From: Vibrio sinus
GTDB taxonomy: Bacteria; Pseudomonadota; Gammaproteobacteria; Enterobacterales; Vibrionaceae
Assembly: GCF_023634645.1 (NCBI RefSeq)
Contig: NZ_JAMKMR010000025.1
Location: 1-49,470 of the forward strand
DNA length: 49,470 bases
Direction: 5' to 3'
Under the pieces are notes generated by a model that worked only from the letters and a program-made list of their open reading frames with translations, searched no databases and was not told where the DNA came from. The translations under genes and the position numbers were made by a program. Numbering within the stretch: position 1 is the first letter of the stretch; every line of letters starts with the position of its first letter. Positions 1-7,509 of this stretch are shown here, piece after piece.

Positions 1-63
1 GAAACGCAACTGCGCCGATGGTAGTGTGGGGCTTCCCCATGTGAGAGTAGGTCATCGCCGGGT
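1..63 (+). rRNA. rrf: 5S ribosomal RNA, 3' end only
   Basis: The first bases match the conserved 3' part of bacterial 5S rRNA: the stretch GTGAGAGTAGGTCATCGCC is diagnostic. The gene begins outside the window. The exact 3' end, near base 63, is estimated. The tRNA-Asp gene downstream is in the usual place for the distal end of a gammaproteobacterial rRNA operon. Confidence 0.9.
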
Positions 64-77
64 TTTGAATACAAATT

Positions 78-149
78 GATGCTGTAGCTTGCATCTTTTG
101 ATTCTGCGATGCTCACGTACGTTTGTACGCTGCGCTTCTCAAATCAAAA
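78..149. repeat. Imperfect inverted repeats in the 5S to tRNA-Asp spacer
   Basis: Two nested structures lie in the rRNA spacer. A short hairpin pairs GATGC (78-82) with GCATC (91-95). A longer imperfect palindrome follows: TTTTGATT (96-103) pairs with AATCAAAA (142-149), and around its centre CGTAC (116-120) faces GTACG (125-129). It may be an rRNA processing stem or a dispersed intergenic repeat. Similar sequences seem familiar from Vibrio rRNA spacers, but that is memory only. Confidence 0.5.
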
Positions 150-224
150 CCTGACGGCGTTACAACAGCAATTTGCTATCCAAAGCAGTCATAAGTAAGA
201 CTTTGGATTGAAAAATTTAGCTGC

Positions 225-301
225 GGAGTGGTAGTTCAGTTGGTTAGAATACCGGCCTGTCACGCCGGGGGTCGCGGGTTCGAGTCCCGTCCACTCCGCC
301 A
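225..301 (+). tRNA. tRNA-Asp (anticodon GTC)
   Basis: A 77-base cloverleaf with acceptor arms GGAGTGG and CCACTCC, anticodon loop CTGTCAC giving GTC, a T-arm containing GGTTCGAGTCC, and an encoded CCA. It lies at the end of the rRNA operon and is followed directly by a strong terminator, so it is probably cotranscribed with the rRNA. Confidence 0.97.
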
Positions 302-311
302 TTGAATATGA

Positions 312-340
312 AGCCCTAGTCGAGAGACTAGGGCTTTTTC
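312..340 (+). terminator. Rho-independent terminator of the rRNA operon
   Basis: AGCCCTAGTC and GACTAGGGCT form a perfect 10-bp stem with a GAGA loop, followed by a T run. It ends the 5S/tRNA-Asp transcript and faces the end of the next gene, which is on the other strand. Confidence 0.92.
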
Positions 341-347
341 GTGTTAC

Positions 348-929
348 TTAATTGCTACTACTGAGTATGGATGCGATCTGATTTCTAATATGAGGGACAA
401 CATCAGATTCGAACCAAGGGTTCCGTTTAAGCCAAAGTGTGTTACGTGGAGATGGGTGGGGCAGTGTATAGTATGTAGGTGCCCAGTTCCGCCATTGTTG
501 TACCGTTTCAGTTAGCGTTTTCGGCTTATTGGAAAGGTAGTATTGTTGTGAGTACTGTCCTATTAGCAGTGTGGTTTCAATATTCGGTAACTTCTTGAGA
601 AGCTTCTTATGCCATAGTGGCGCGCACTCTTTACGTGGTGGCAGATCGCCACTTTTCCCTTTTCCGGGATAACAAAATCCCATTGGCACAATCGCAACCT
701 TAGTTGGATCATAAAACGTGTTGCGATCCATCTCCAGCCACAATCGTAACCTATCCCCGCTAGGGTCGTTCCAAGGCACACAAGTGCGATGCACTTTGGT
801 ACCAGGTGCTTGACCAATAATGAGTACTTTCGCTGAACTATGGGTTTGTACGATTGGGTTAGCGCCTAACTCCAAGTAAGGCTCACATACTCGACATGCT
901 CTGATTTCACTCAGTAACGTCTCAATCAT
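348..929 (-). CDS. Uracil-DNA glycosylase superfamily protein, possibly Fe-S type
   Basis: A 193-residue protein with the two glycosylase-superfamily motifs: GQAPG at residues 39-43 (uracil pocket) and HPSPRN at 158-163 (minor-groove loop). Members remove uracil or other damaged bases from DNA. Four cysteines, C12-x2-C15, C86 and C102, have the arrangement expected of a 4Fe-4S cluster as in family 4/5 enzymes. I chose the ATG at 929 because AAAGG lies 9 bases upstream and the preceding gene stops at 931; an upstream in-frame TTG (945-947) would overlap that gene. It is probably cotranscribed with the dehydrogenase upstream. The exact substrate is unknown. Confidence 0.8.
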   Translation of the reverse strand: MIETLLSEIRACRVCEPYLELGANPIVQTHSSAKVLIIGQAPGTKVHRTCVPWNDPSGDRLRLWLEMDRNTFYDPTKVAIVPMGFCYPGKGKSGDLPPRKECAPLWHKKLLKKLPNIETTLLIGQYSQQYYLSNKPKTLTETVQQWRNWAPTYYTLPHPSPRNTLWLKRNPWFESDVVPHIRNQIASILSSSN

Positions 930-930
930 G

Positions 931-1845
931 TTAGTAACCTTTGTCAAAGCTCACTAGATTATCAAGGCTAAACCCATGCCTCCACCTGTCATAATTTTGC
1001 CTAAATGTATCTATAACTTGCTCAGGGAAGCTGCTAGCAGCGATATGCGGCGTGATTGTGATGGACTCGTGTTGCCAAAAAGGATGGTCGTCAGGTAGCG
1101 GCTCATGCTCGAACACGTCCAAAAAAGCATGCTGAATATATTGATTATTAATGCACTCAAGTAAGCTTGTTTCATCCAATGTTGATCCTCTACCCACATT
1201 AAAGAAAAGAATATGCTGACAACAAGAAAAAAACGCTTTGTTTAACAATCCAAACGTGTGTGGCGTGTTTGGCAAGGTGCTAACGAAAATATCGCTATCT
1301 GAAAGAGCAGAACTCGCTTCATTAATGTGAAAGAGATTATCAAATGCTGAGTCTTTAGGGGGAATTCCGGTTCTATTGATACCGATAACCTCAAAGCCCA
1401 TAGCTTGAGAAGTTTTCGCGAGAGTATTACCAATTGACCCTGTACCTAGGATCGCCATTTTTTTTCCTAGTAGAGACGAATACTGATGAGCTTGCCAGCA
1501 CCGCGCTGTTTGCTGAGTTTGATACAGTTGAAAGTGACGGAAATACTGGATGCAGTATCCAATGACATATTCTGATATGAGTTGTCCGAAGATCCCCTTT
1601 ACATTAGTGAGTTGATAGTCTTTTTTAAGCTCTGCGGCCATTAAGGCTTCTACGCCAGCATAGGTGGATTGCAACCACTGTAAAGACTGGAAGTCAGCCA
1701 AGTGACTCGCAACAAGTGGAGGAGAGCCAAGCAGTATATTGGCTTCACTCTTATCATTTGTGATGACTAAATCAGGCAGCTGACAGTGCTTGAGTAACGT
1801 TAGGTATTGCTCATCATGTTCTGTAAGTAGATAAATTTTATTCAT
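931..1845 (-). CDS. D-2-hydroxyacid dehydrogenase family protein
   Basis: A 304-residue NAD(P)-dependent oxidoreductase. It has the Rossmann motif GTGSIGNTLAK near residue 140, the catalytic Arg in FNVGRG, the Glu in FEHEPLP and the His in TPHIAA, which are the catalytic triad of the D-isomer-specific 2-hydroxyacid dehydrogenases. It resembles the GhrA-like glyoxylate/hydroxypyruvate reductases, but substrate cannot be assigned by eye. I chose the ATG at 1845; a GTG at 1881 would add 12 residues that do not look like the family's N-terminus. The gene directly abuts the glycosylase-like gene downstream, suggesting a two-gene operon. Confidence 0.85.
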   Translation of the reverse strand: MNKIYLLTEHDEQYLTLLKHCQLPDLVITNDKSEANILLGSPPLVASHLADFQSLQWLQSTYAGVEALMAAELKKDYQLTNVKGIFGQLISEYVIGYCIQYFRHFQLYQTQQTARCWQAHQYSSLLGKKMAILGTGSIGNTLAKTSQAMGFEVIGINRTGIPPKDSAFDNLFHINEASSALSDSDIFVSTLPNTPHTFGLLNKAFFSCCQHILFFNVGRGSTLDETSLLECINNQYIQHAFLDVFEHEPLPDDHPFWQHESITITPHIAASSFPEQVIDTFRQNYDRWRHGFSLDNLVSFDKGY

Positions 1846-1907
1846 CGGCTCGCTTTTTTCCTTAGTACATATCAAGTACACTTCCGCTGTCTTTTCTTTC
1901 GCAATAA

Positions 1908-2504
1908 ATGAATATTATGCTACGAAACCCTCTTCAGGTTCGACTTGAGAAGCTTGAACCATGGCAACAAATTACCTTTATGGCATGCTTGTGTGAGCGT
2001 ATGTACCCTAACTTTGCCATGTTTTGTTCCAATACAGAATACGCAGAAGCGAGAATTTATCGCGACATCCTCGACAGTGTCTGGGAAATGTTGACGGTGA
2101 AAAGTGCGAAAGTAAACTTCGAAAAACAGCTTGAGAAATTAGAAGACCTTATACCGAGTTCGGACCAATTCGACTTCTATGGCGTATATCCTGCGATAGA
2201 TGCGTGCGTGGGTTTGTCTACTTTGCTACATGGCCTATTAGATCGTGACGATTTGTTTGAAAGCATGCAGAAAGTCAGTCAGCAATCTGTCGCTACAGTG
2301 GCTCAGTTGGAAGAAGCGCAATCTGGTGAGCCAATAACAGACGACAATCAAAAGGATAACCAAGCGGTATCTATGGAATGGGATGTGCAGTGGGCGATTT
2401 TTAGGCCGCTAAGAGAAGCGGTTGAGCGCGATATCGATCTGATTAAGGAACTTCGCCAAGAATTAAGAGAAGAATCTGTCAGTAATATTGGCATTCAAGC
2501 CTAG
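1908..2504 (+). CDS. YjaG family (DUF416) protein
   Basis: A 198-residue cytosolic protein matching the DUF416/YjaG family from enterics and vibrios, recognised from the N-terminal RNPLQVRLEKLEPWQQ and the aromatic, acidic helical middle. Function is unknown. It lies just upstream of hupA, the same neighbourhood as in Escherichia coli. Two starts are possible, ATG at 1908 or at 1917 (MLRNPL); neither has a clear ribosome binding site, and the second fits the family start as I remember it. It is divergent from the dehydrogenase gene with about 60 bp between them. Confidence 0.82.
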   Translation: MNIMLRNPLQVRLEKLEPWQQITFMACLCERMYPNFAMFCSNTEYAEARIYRDILDSVWEMLTVKSAKVNFEKQLEKLEDLIPSSDQFDFYGVYPAIDACVGLSTLLHGLLDRDDLFESMQKVSQQSVATVAQLEEAQSGEPITDDNQKDNQAVSMEWDVQWAIFRPLREAVERDIDLIKELRQELREESVSNIGIQA

Positions 2505-2764
2505 CGAACAATCCGTGTTAGCGTGGATCTTTTGGCTATAGTTTCGTCGCTGACACTTATGCTTGCATACGTGATAAATTGCACTTGGAGCCTGAACTGA
2601 CGGGCTTTCACGCAGGTCAATAAGTATCAAATTGTGAGTTAATACTCATATTATGGTCAAAAGTACGTCATTAAAGCGAAAGATTGGCTACAAACCTTTG
2701 CCAGACAGGGCGTTTATGCTTTAGAGTGAGCTTGAATTCGATAACATACGAGAAGGGAAACCTA

Positions 2765-3037
2765 ATGAACAAGACCCAATTAATCGATTTTATTGCTGAA
2801 AAAGCAGATCTATCTAAAACTCAAGCAAAATCTGCTCTTGAAGCAACTCTTGATGGCGTGACTGACGCGCTTAAAGGAGGAGATCAGGTTCAACTAATTG
2901 GTTTTGGTACATTCAAAGTGAACCATCGTGCAGCTCGCACTGGCCGCAATCCAAAAACAGGTGCAGAAATTCAAATCGCTGCTGCAAATGTTCCAGCATT
3001 TGTTGCAGGTAAAGCGCTGAAAGATTCTGTTAAGTAG
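2765..3037 (+). CDS. hupA: DNA-binding protein HU-alpha
   Basis: A 90-residue histone-like protein that binds and bends DNA as a dimer in the nucleoid. The sequence MNKTQLIDFIAEKADLSK, the GFGTFKV turn, and the DNA-binding arm RAARTGRNPKTG are typical of HU, and the length is the family's exact size. The ATG at 2765 follows AGAAGGG with good spacing; an in-frame extension back to 2684 has no such support. About 260 bp separate it from the gene before, enough for its own promoter: TTGCCA at 2698 with TTAGAG at 2721 (17-bp spacing) is a weak candidate. Confidence 0.97.
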   Translation: MNKTQLIDFIAEKADLSKTQAKSALEATLDGVTDALKGGDQVQLIGFGTFKVNHRAARTGRNPKTGAEIQIAAANVPAFVAGKALKDSVK

Positions 3038-3046
3038 ATTACACTT

Positions 3047-3073
3047 CACCGAGGTATTTCCCATATCTCGGTG
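3047..3073. other. Stem-loop between hupA and the DUF1481 gene
   Basis: CACCGAGGTAT (3047-3057) pairs with ATATCTCGGTG (3063-3073), with one mismatch and a short TTCCC loop. No T run follows, so it is not a classical terminator. It may stabilise the 3' end of the hupA mRNA or modulate translation of the next gene, which starts 13 bases later. Confidence 0.6.
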
Positions 3074-3085
3074 TCTATCCAACTC

Positions 3086-3778
3086 ATGAAAAAACACATT
3101 CTTCTCTTTCTTATTACCTCTTTACTTGTAGGCTGTTCATCTTCATCTCTCACTGATTTAGAGAAAACCTCCCAATATACGGGTGGTGAAATCATGGGCG
3201 ATGCAACCAGCTTCTATTGGGTTACTGAAAATATTCAATATCCGGTCTCTAGTGCAGACTATGTTAACGATGGCCAGTCCGGTTGGTATAAAACCGATTA
3301 CAAGTGGGCCAATGGTAGCGTTAGAGAGCTAATAAGGAAGGGTGAAACGCTAGAGAACGGTAAAGGGCTTGTGCCCTTTAGTATTGTGATTCGCTTTGAC
3401 CAAAATGGTGAAGCCATTTATCAGCAATATCGCTTGGATGGACAAATCCTGCCGCTGACCGAAGCTCAGCTCGTGCGCTATCTAGAAGAAGCTCAGCATG
3501 TAGCTACGGTAGTGAATCGACAAAAGTCTCAAGGTACAGAATTGATTCAGGGGATTTGGAATGGTAAGTCATTCAAGTCTTGTTCTGGTAAGGTCTACGA
3601 CAAACTTGAATTTAACCAAACGCTACCTAAAATTGTGGCGACCCGCTTGTCATCAGTGGAAAGTTATATCGCTTTGCTAGGGAATAAATCACGTCACTCA
3701 GTGGAAGTGAATAAGTTGTTGCTAATGGCAGATGAAAACCAGTCTTGTATTCAGAGACCAGATTTTAGCAATGAATAA
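3086..3778 (+). CDS. DUF1481 family lipoprotein (YjaH-like)
   Basis: A 230-residue predicted lipoprotein. The N-terminus MKKHILLFLITSLLVGC is a signal peptide with a lipobox ending in Cys17, followed by a serine-rich linker. The rest matches the DUF1481 family, whose gene follows hupA in enterics; function is unknown. The ATG at 3086 gives a clean signal peptide; a GTG at 3071 would add five residues and lies inside the preceding hairpin. The short distance from hupA suggests partial cotranscription. Confidence 0.82.
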   Translation: MKKHILLFLITSLLVGCSSSSLTDLEKTSQYTGGEIMGDATSFYWVTENIQYPVSSADYVNDGQSGWYKTDYKWANGSVRELIRKGETLENGKGLVPFSIVIRFDQNGEAIYQQYRLDGQILPLTEAQLVRYLEEAQHVATVVNRQKSQGTELIQGIWNGKSFKSCSGKVYDKLEFNQTLPKIVATRLSSVESYIALLGNKSRHSVEVNKLLLMADENQSCIQRPDFSNE

Positions 3779-3818
3779 AGCGTTGGCATGATGAGTTGAA
3801 GCTCTAGGTGGTAATGAA

Positions 3819-3850
3819 AACAGGCGCTCAATTTTGGCGCCTGTTACTAT
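3819..3850. terminator. Bidirectional terminator between the DUF1481 gene and purD
   Basis: AACAGGCGC (3819-3827) and GCGCCTGTT (3837-3845) form a 9-bp stem. T-rich tails follow in both directions, so it can end both the rightward lipoprotein transcript and the leftward purHD transcript. Confidence 0.85.
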
Positions 3851-3872
3851 TTTTAATTAGCTTCACTTTTAA

Positions 3873-5159
3873 TTAGCTTTGCTCGCGCTCAATTGCCCTG
3901 TAGCCGATGTCATTGCGGTGGAACATGCCATCCCAGCTAATTTGCTTAGCTAACGAGTATGCGCGTTGCTGGGCCTGTGAGACCGTTTCTCCGAGAGCGG
4001 TAGCGCATAGAACACGGCCACCATTAGTGACGATGCGGCCTTCTTTTTCTGCTGTACCAGCATGGAAGGCCTTTTCACCTTCAAGGTCTGTGGTAGGCAG
4101 CCCTGTGATCACATCACCTTTATTGTATGACGCTGGATATCCACCAGCTGCTAATACAATACCGATAGATGCGCGTGGGTCCCACTTAGACTCAGCGCTA
4201 TCCAGTCTTTTTTCGATGGCAGCTTGGCATAATTCCACAAGATCAGACTGCATTCGCATCATAATTGGCTGTGTTTCGGGATCGCCAAAGCGGCAGTTGT
4301 ACTCGATGACTTTAGGTGTGCCCGTTTTGTCAATCATGAGTCCAGCGTATAGGAAGCCAGTGTATGGGTGACCTTCCTCTGCCATTCCGTTAACGGTTGG
4401 ATAAATGACTTCCTGCATAATTCGGTCATGAATCTCTGGTGTAACGACAGGTGCAGGCGAGTAAGCGCCCATACCACCTGTATTGGGGCCTGTGTCTTTG
4501 TCTCCGACGCGTTTATGGTCCTGACTGGTTGCCATTGGTAGAACGTTTTTGCCATCGACCATAACGATGAAGCTCGCTTCTTCACCCTCTAAGAACTCTT
4601 CGATGACCACACGGCTGCCTGCTTCACCAAAGGCATTACCTGCGAGCATATCTTTAATTGCAGCTTCGGCCTCTTCGAGTGTCATGGCAACGATGACGCC
4701 TTTGCCTGCTGCAAGCCCGTCTGCTTTGACTACAATTGGTGCCCCTTGTTCACGCACATAGGCGATAGCAGGCTCGATCTCGGTAAAATTGGCGTACGCA
4801 GCGGTGGGGATGTGGTGGCGGGCTAGAAAGTCTTTAGTAAAGGCCTTAGAGCCTTCCAACTGAGCGGCAGCTTGTGTCGGGCCAAAAATCGGCAAGTTTG
4901 CATTTTGGAATGCATCTACAACACCAATGACTAATGGAGCTTCTGGCCCAACGATGGTCAGTTCAATCGCGTTTTCTTGAGCGAACTTGACTAGACCATC
5001 AAGATCTTCAACGTCTATCTGGATATTTTTAAGCTTTGGCTCTAACGCTGTGCCTGCATTTCCAGGGGCCACAAAAACTGTATCTACATTTGGATTTTGG
5101 GCCGCTTTCCAGCCAAGTGCATGTTCACGGCCGCCTGCGCCAATGACAAGTACATTCAT
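3873..5159 (-). CDS. purD: Phosphoribosylamine-glycine ligase
   Basis: A 428-residue GAR synthetase, the second enzyme of purine synthesis, joining glycine to phosphoribosylamine with ATP. It starts MNVLVIGAGGREHALGWK, the characteristic N-terminus, and has the ATP-grasp features VVKADGLAAGKGV and the late metal-site segment EYNCRFGDPETQ. Length is normal. The ATG at 5159 has AAGGAA about 8 bases upstream. It lies 54 bp downstream of purH on the same strand, the purHD operon known from enterics, and ends at a shared terminator. Confidence 0.97.
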   Translation of the reverse strand: MNVLVIGAGGREHALGWKAAQNPNVDTVFVAPGNAGTALEPKLKNIQIDVEDLDGLVKFAQENAIELTIVGPEAPLVIGVVDAFQNANLPIFGPTQAAAQLEGSKAFTKDFLARHHIPTAAYANFTEIEPAIAYVREQGAPIVVKADGLAAGKGVIVAMTLEEAEAAIKDMLAGNAFGEAGSRVVIEEFLEGEEASFIVMVDGKNVLPMATSQDHKRVGDKDTGPNTGGMGAYSPAPVVTPEIHDRIMQEVIYPTVNGMAEEGHPYTGFLYAGLMIDKTGTPKVIEYNCRFGDPETQPIMMRMQSDLVELCQAAIEKRLDSAESKWDPRASIGIVLAAGGYPASYNKGDVITGLPTTDLEGEKAFHAGTAEKEGRIVTNGGRVLCATALGETVSQAQQRAYSLAKQISWDGMFHRNDIGYRAIEREQS

Positions 5160-5213
5160 CTTATAATTCCTTAAATGGTGCAAAAAAGGAGCTCAGATAC
5201 TCCTCTTTTAGGA

Positions 5214-6806
5214 TTAGTGGCGGAAGTGACGCATACCAGTGAAAATCATCGCCATACCATGCTCATCAGCCGCTTGGATGACTTCTTCGTCACGCATTGA
5301 ACCACCAGGTTGAATCACGCATTTAATACCGGCTTGTGCTGCCGCGTCGATACCGTCTCTAAATGGGAAGAACGCATCCGATGCCATGACACAGCCTTCC
5401 ACTTGCAGTCCTTCGTCTGCGGCTTTAATTCCGGCAATTTTTGCCGAGTACACCCGACTCATTTGACCTGCGCCGACACCAATTGTCATGTCACCCTTGG
5501 AGTAAACAATAGCATTAGATTTGACGTACTTAGCGACTTTCCAACAAAATAGTGCGTCTTTGAGCTCTTCTTGGCTAGGTTGACGCTTAGACACTACCTT
5601 TAGATCGCTTGCCGATACCATTCCTTGGTCACGGTCTTGAACAAGCAGCCCACCGTTTATACGTTTTACATCAAAGCCTGTGGTCTTGGTCGTCCACTCG
5701 CCACACTCTAGTAATCGAACGTTTTTCTTTGCTGCAACGACTTCGATGGCACCTTGTGATACTTTCGGCGCGATGATGACCTCAACAAATTGGCGTTCAA
5801 CGATAGCAGTAGCCGTGTCGGCATCGAGCTCTTGGTTGAATGCAATGATGCCACCGAATGCAGATGTGGGGTCGGTTTGGTAAGCTCGATTGTAGGCTTC
5901 TAAAATATTGCTGCCTAATGCTACGCCACATGGGTTGGCGTGCTTAACAATAACACAAGCAGGCTCTGAAAATTCTTTGACGCACTCCAGCGCAGCATCG
6001 GTGTCAGCAATATTGTTGTAAGAGAGCGCTTTACCTTGAATCTGTCGTGCGGTTGATACGGAGGCTTCTTCTGGTGAAGATTCCACATAGAACGCGGCAT
6101 CTTGGTGACTGTTTTCACCATAGCGCATATCTTGCTTTTTAATGAACTGTTGATTGAAGGTGCGTGGGAACTTAGATTCGCTATCACCTTCTTTGTTGTC
6201 GCCATAAGATGGCACCATAGTACCGAAATAGTTGGCGATCATGCCGTCGTATGACGCGGTATGTTCGAAGGCAGCAATTGCAAGATCAAAACGCGTATCA
6301 AGCGTCAAAGAGCGATCATTTTGATCCATTTCTGTTAGAACGCGATCATAGTCATGTGCGTTGACAACAATGGTCACATCTTTGTGGTTTTTGGCTGCGG
6401 AGCGAACCATAGTTGGGCCGCCAATATCAATGTTCTCGACCGCATCTTCTAGCGTACAACCTTCTTTTGCAACAGTAGCGGCAAATGGGTATAAGTTCAC
6501 GACAACCATATCAATGGGATTAATGCCATGAGCTTGCATGATGTCATCATCTTGACCACGGCGTCCAAGCACACCACCATGAACCTTTGGATGGAGGGTT
6601 TTTACTCGGCCATCCATCATTTCAGGAAAGCCCGTGTAGTCAGAAACCTCGGTGACATCTAGGCCATGGCTTGTAAGTAGGCGAGCGGTTCCACCAGTCG
6701 ATAAGATGTCGACCCCACGGTCGGATAGCGCTTTGGCAAACTCCACAATACCAGTTTTGTCTGATACGCTGATGAGCGCGCGGCGGATAGGACGAGCGTT
6801 GTTCAT
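5214..6806 (-). CDS. purH: Bifunctional AICAR transformylase / IMP cyclohydrolase
   Basis: A 530-residue enzyme catalysing the last two steps of IMP synthesis. The N-terminal MGS-like cyclohydrolase domain starts RRALISVSDKTGIVEFAK and contains STGGTARLL; the transformylase domain includes the signature MRYGENSHQDAAF and VIVKHANPCG. Length is the family standard. The ATG at 6806 follows GAGGAAGAAGG at ideal spacing. It heads the purHD operon, and a PurR-like operator lies about 190 bp upstream. Confidence 0.97.
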   Translation of the reverse strand: MNNARPIRRALISVSDKTGIVEFAKALSDRGVDILSTGGTARLLTSHGLDVTEVSDYTGFPEMMDGRVKTLHPKVHGGVLGRRGQDDDIMQAHGINPIDMVVVNLYPFAATVAKEGCTLEDAVENIDIGGPTMVRSAAKNHKDVTIVVNAHDYDRVLTEMDQNDRSLTLDTRFDLAIAAFEHTASYDGMIANYFGTMVPSYGDNKEGDSESKFPRTFNQQFIKKQDMRYGENSHQDAAFYVESSPEEASVSTARQIQGKALSYNNIADTDAALECVKEFSEPACVIVKHANPCGVALGSNILEAYNRAYQTDPTSAFGGIIAFNQELDADTATAIVERQFVEVIIAPKVSQGAIEVVAAKKNVRLLECGEWTTKTTGFDVKRINGGLLVQDRDQGMVSASDLKVVSKRQPSQEELKDALFCWKVAKYVKSNAIVYSKGDMTIGVGAGQMSRVYSAKIAGIKAADEGLQVEGCVMASDAFFPFRDGIDAAAQAGIKCVIQPGGSMRDEEVIQAADEHGMAMIFTGMRHFRH

Positions 6807-6994
6807 GCTACCTTCTTCCTCAATTCACAGGTTATATAGTGTAAGATATTTGCCAAAACCTAGAGTGAAAGCCACGGTTATGTTCGTTGTGCTAATGTGT
6901 CTCTATGTTTTGGCAAACACCTTTGAGTAAACTTAGGGAGTTTGCCTTTTAGCCCGACGGCGCACATTCTAACGAATTTATTCTTAAAAAGCTC

Positions 6995-7010
6995 GCGCAA
7001 TCGTTTGGCA
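6995..7010. promoter_or_regulatory. Candidate PurR operator of purHD
   Basis: The 16 bases GCGCAATCGTTTGGCA resemble the PurR consensus ACGCAAACGTTTGCGT: the central block CGCAATCGTTTG differs at one base. It lies upstream of purH, whose enteric homologue is a PurR target. The outer bases on the right are poorer than consensus. It lies between purH and the divergent zntR. Confidence 0.6.
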
Positions 7011-7074
7011 TGGCGAAAAAATATCAAGTTGGTAGGTAAGTTGAAACTGATTAGGTCGAAGAGGTGAACAGAAT

Positions 7075-7485
7075 ATGTTCCAAATTGGTGAATTAGCAAA
7101 GCGCTGTCAAGTGAGCTCAGATACGCTGCGGTTTTACGAAAAGAACCAGTTAATTGCTCCTGCAGGGCGCAGTGACTCGGGCTATCGATTGTATAATGAA
7201 GATAACCAAATGCAGGTTAATTTTATCCTTAAGGCGAAGCAACTTGGCTTGAGCCTTGAAGAGATACGAGAACTGCTAGAAATAAAGTTAGAAGCGACAG
7301 AGCACAGCTGCGCTGAGGTCAAGGCGATAACCTCAAGTAAGTTAACTGTGATTGATCAAAAAATTGCAGAACTAACAGAAATTCGAGTCGCTCTTAAAAA
7401 AATAAATGATGCGTGCTGTGGGCATTCAACAGATAGTGCAGCACATTGTTCAATTTTGACGGCGTTAAATGAGCCTAGGCGCTAG
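7075..7485 (+). CDS. zntR: Zn(II)-responsive MerR-family regulator
   Basis: A 136-residue MerR-type activator. The N-terminal winged helix (FQIGELAKRCQVSSDTLRFY) is followed by the dimerisation helix and a C-terminal metal-binding loop. Cys79, Cys114, Cys115, His117 and Cys125 match the zinc-site pattern of E. coli ZntR closely. It should bind zinc and activate a zinc-exporting ATPase gene, which is not in this window. It is divergent from purH and ends in a terminator that overlaps its stop codon. Confidence 0.9.
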   Translation: MFQIGELAKRCQVSSDTLRFYEKNQLIAPAGRSDSGYRLYNEDNQMQVNFILKAKQLGLSLEEIRELLEIKLEATEHSCAEVKAITSSKLTVIDQKIAELTEIRVALKKINDACCGHSTDSAAHCSILTALNEPRR

Positions 7486-7500
7486 CCTAGGCTTTGTTGT
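7472..7500 (+). terminator. Terminator of zntR
   Basis: AGCCTAGGC (7472-7480) and GCCTAGGCT (7485-7493) form a perfect 9-bp stem with a GCTA loop, followed by TTGTTGT. The stem begins inside the last codons of zntR. Confidence 0.8.
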
Positions 7501-7509
7501 AAACCTTCT

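Noticed and set aside
6878..7099. A 73-codon minus-strand frame between purH and zntR
   Set aside because: It spans the divergent promoter region and the PurR-like site, has no RBS, and overlaps the zntR start.
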